The notes beneath the pieces were generated by a model. The model was not told where the DNA came from. It saw nothing but the letters and a program-made list of their open reading frames with translations, and searched no databases. DNA of 42,839 bases, taken from Deltaproteobacteria bacterium. GTDB lineage: Bacteria; Desulfobacterota; RBG-13-43-22. The stretch spans positions 1 through 42,839 of the forward strand of contig JACQYK010000122.1 in the NCBI GenBank assembly GCA_016208255.1. The letters run 5' to 3'. A program made the translations under genes and the position numbers. This document shows, piece by piece, positions 41,607 through 42,839 of the stretch. How positions within the stretch are numbered: the first letter of the stretch is position 1; the number at the start of each line of letters is the position of its first letter.

Positions 41607-42386
41607 ATGGGTCGATTAAATCGGTTTTTTATTATTCTTGTTGTTCTGCTGGGGATGAACTTATGGGGATGGTCAGCCATTCCCTCCCGGGTTTTGGCCC
41701 AATGCCCCCCGAAGGAAAAACTCCAAGAGGGAATCCATAAAACTTTTCCAAAAATACAGTTTGAGTTTATCCGAGTCGTTCCGAGTCCTGTTAAAGGTCT
41801 CTGTCAGATTCAGCTTAAAATAGGGTCTCAAAATCATCTGCTTTATACCGATATTCAGGGTGAGTTCGTCCTGGCCGGAAATCTTCATGAATTGAAAACC
41901 GGGAAGAATTTGACCCAGGAAGCCTTTCAGACCCTGAACCGGCTGACTCCCGAGGAACTTCGCCAGTTGGAATCCCTGACGGCCTTCACCCTGGGTCAGG
42001 GGAAAAAGGTGGTCTATCTGGTCACCGATCCCCAATGTCCCTATTGCAAACAGGCCGAGGCCCTATTAAAGAAATTGATTGAAAAAGAAGACCTGATAGT
42101 TCGTTTCCTGCTTTTCCCTCTGGATTCGCACAAGGGGGCCCGAGAACAATGTGTTTCCATTCTCTGTGACCAAAAAGGAATTGAGGGCTATGACTCCGGT
42201 TATCGGTCGGAAAACCAATGTCCGGAGGGAATAAAAAAAGTGGGGCAAACGATAGCTTTCATGCAGAGGAAAGGGATCAACTCCACCCCGACTTTTATTT
42301 TTATGGATGGAGTCTATCTGTCCGGGCTGCCTACCGAAGAAACTTTGCTGAATCGCCTGCGGCCGGGTCAACCGGCGACCAAATAA
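41607..42386 (+). CDS. DsbC/DsbG-like thiol:disulfide interchange protein
   Basis: 259 residues. Signal peptide (FIILVVLLGMNLWGWSA), an N-terminal dimerisation-type domain with DIQGEFVLAGNLHELKTGKN near 90, then a thioredoxin domain: TDPQCPYCKQAEALLKKLI near 140 (CPYC redox pair) and the cis-Pro loop GINSTPTFIFMDG near 223. This layout is DsbC-like. Such proteins repair wrong disulfides or reduce periplasmic Cys, for example those of haem-binding CxxCH sites. A second Cys pair lies at CVSILC. AAGAAGGGGGGGAAA precedes ATG 41607. Confidence 0.9.
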   Translation: MGRLNRFFIILVVLLGMNLWGWSAIPSRVLAQCPPKEKLQEGIHKTFPKIQFEFIRVVPSPVKGLCQIQLKIGSQNHLLYTDIQGEFVLAGNLHELKTGKNLTQEAFQTLNRLTPEELRQLESLTAFTLGQGKKVVYLVTDPQCPYCKQAEALLKKLIEKEDLIVRFLLFPLDSHKGAREQCVSILCDQKGIEGYDSGYRSENQCPEGIKKVGQTIAFMQRKGINSTPTFIFMDGVYLSGLPTEETLLNRLRPGQPATK

Positions 42387-42451
42387 ACCCGCGCCAGAAA
42401 GTAAGGTAAGCCGCTCCCCATACCCTTCGGGAAAGGGTTATTTGAAAAAAG

Positions 42452-42492
42452 AAAAGGGACAGTTTGAAGAAGTTCGACAAACCGTCCCTTTT
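42452..42492. terminator. Bidirectional terminator
   Basis: AAAAGGGAC-A-GTTTG, 11-base loop, CAAAC-C-GTCCCTTTT. A/T runs on both sides let it serve the DsbC-like gene on the plus strand and the small lipoprotein on the minus strand. Confidence 0.75.
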
Positions 42493-42518
42493 GATGAATA
42501 TCCAATAAGGATAAGAAG

Positions 42519-42722
42519 CTACTTTTTTTCAGGAGCTGGAGCCGGAGCAGGAGCCGGGGTTTCAGCCTTTTTCTCCTCAGCCGGAGCCGGAGCTGGTTCC
42601 GGGGCTTTTTGTTCAGCCGCGGGTGCGGGTGGGGGAGCCTCCTCCTTTTTCTTGCAACCCACTGCAAAAGAAAAGACTACAAACAACATTACGACGAGCA
42701 CCAAGGAAATTATTTTCCGCAT
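42519..42722 (-). CDS. Small Pro/Ala/Glu/Lys-rich lipoprotein
   Basis: 67 residues: a lipoprotein signal (VVMLFVVFSFAVGCKKKEE, lipobox AVGC) followed by a low-complexity tail of PAPAPA and EEKK units. The mature part is probably an extended linker anchored in the membrane. The opposite strand gives a Gly/Ala ORF that is a shadow. ATG 42722 follows GGAGGTGA, an excellent site. No function known. Bases 42723-42839 hold only its leader. Confidence 0.8.
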   Translation of the reverse strand: MRKIISLVLVVMLFVVFSFAVGCKKKEEAPPPAPAAEQKAPEPAPAPAEEKKAETPAPAPAPAPEKK

Positions 42723-42839
42723 TTCGATTCACCTCCTTTGCTTAATTTAAAATGCTTTGTCGACTTTAGAATAAGCACAATACCCAAAATCAATCTTTTT
42801 TCAAGAAGATAGAGGACATAAACTGTTATTTAAAGTGAG

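Noticed and set aside
42442..42750. Gly/Ala-rich 102-residue ORF on the plus strand
   Set aside because: Shadow of the low-complexity tail of the minus-strand lipoprotein, which has a signal peptide and a strong ribosome site.

Overview
The window looks like a chromosomal piece of an anaerobic Desulfobacterota-type (old 'Deltaproteobacteria') bacterium, probably assembled from a metagenome. This rests on an NrfHA-type multihaem nitrite reductase, tiny desulforedoxin-like proteins, a pair of 2-hydroxyacyl-CoA dehydratase/benzoyl-CoA reductase-family subunits, acyl-CoA enzymes, a tripartite tricarboxylate transporter and a mid-GC composition. That placement is inference; there is no rRNA gene or other phylogenetic marker here.

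Layout. 1-249: the 3' end of a group II intron (maturase tail plus domains V/VI). 328-1545: a secreted papain-fold (C39-like) protein whose catalytic cysteine codon is an in-frame TGA, followed at the right distance by a two-part stem-loop that fits a bacterial SECIS element; this is the most exciting object in the window, a candidate new selenoprotein. 1.9-3.5 kb: a YtcJ-like amidohydrolase. 3.7-5.6 kb: nrfH and a damaged nrfA. 5.8-11 kb: a minus-strand catabolic block (nitronate monooxygenase-like flavoprotein, two mini desulforedoxins, acyl-CoA ligase, two crotonases). 11.3-14 kb: an AT-richer insert with an amidase and a BrnT/BrnA toxin-antitoxin pair. 14-20.7 kb: D-aminoacylase-like deacylase, class III aminotransferase, a LolA-like periplasmic protein, a thiolase with Ser at the nucleophile position, and two small metal-binding-type proteins. 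21-28 kb: a decayed defence island (truncated hsdM joined to a divergent hsdR remnant, an MNT/HEPN toxin-antitoxin pair, a frameshifted hsdR, a YgjP-like peptidase) followed by two more broken genes. 28-32.7 kb: tctCBA and an alpha/beta hydrolase. 32.8-35.6 kb: HEAT-repeat protein, Cys-rich protein, M48 lipoprotein peptidase. 35.7-36.5 kb: a complete cobalamin riboswitch with terminator in front of an unrecognised small gene. 36.6-38.7 kb: ddl, a YdeI-like gene, pirin. 38.9-42.8 kb: two HgdB/BcrB-like subunits, a DsbC-like protein and a small lipoprotein.

How they fit. The acyl-CoA ligase, crotonases, thiolase, dehydratase-family subunits, hydrolases and TctABC together suggest uptake and CoA-dependent breakdown of small organic (possibly cyclic or aromatic) acids; the exact substrate cannot be read from sequence. 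NrfHA would be a respiratory or detoxifying nitrite sink, but its catalytic gene is broken as given.

Two themes run through the non-coding DNA. First, several families of palindromic repeats occur more than once, including a ~300-bp element with 29-bp perfect inverted arms and a ~53-bp double-hairpin module that appears nested inside other hairpins. Second, many genes are broken (nrfA, hsdM, hsdR, a beta-lactamase-family gene, a DUF1254 gene); this is either real decay or consensus/assembly error, which raw reads would settle.
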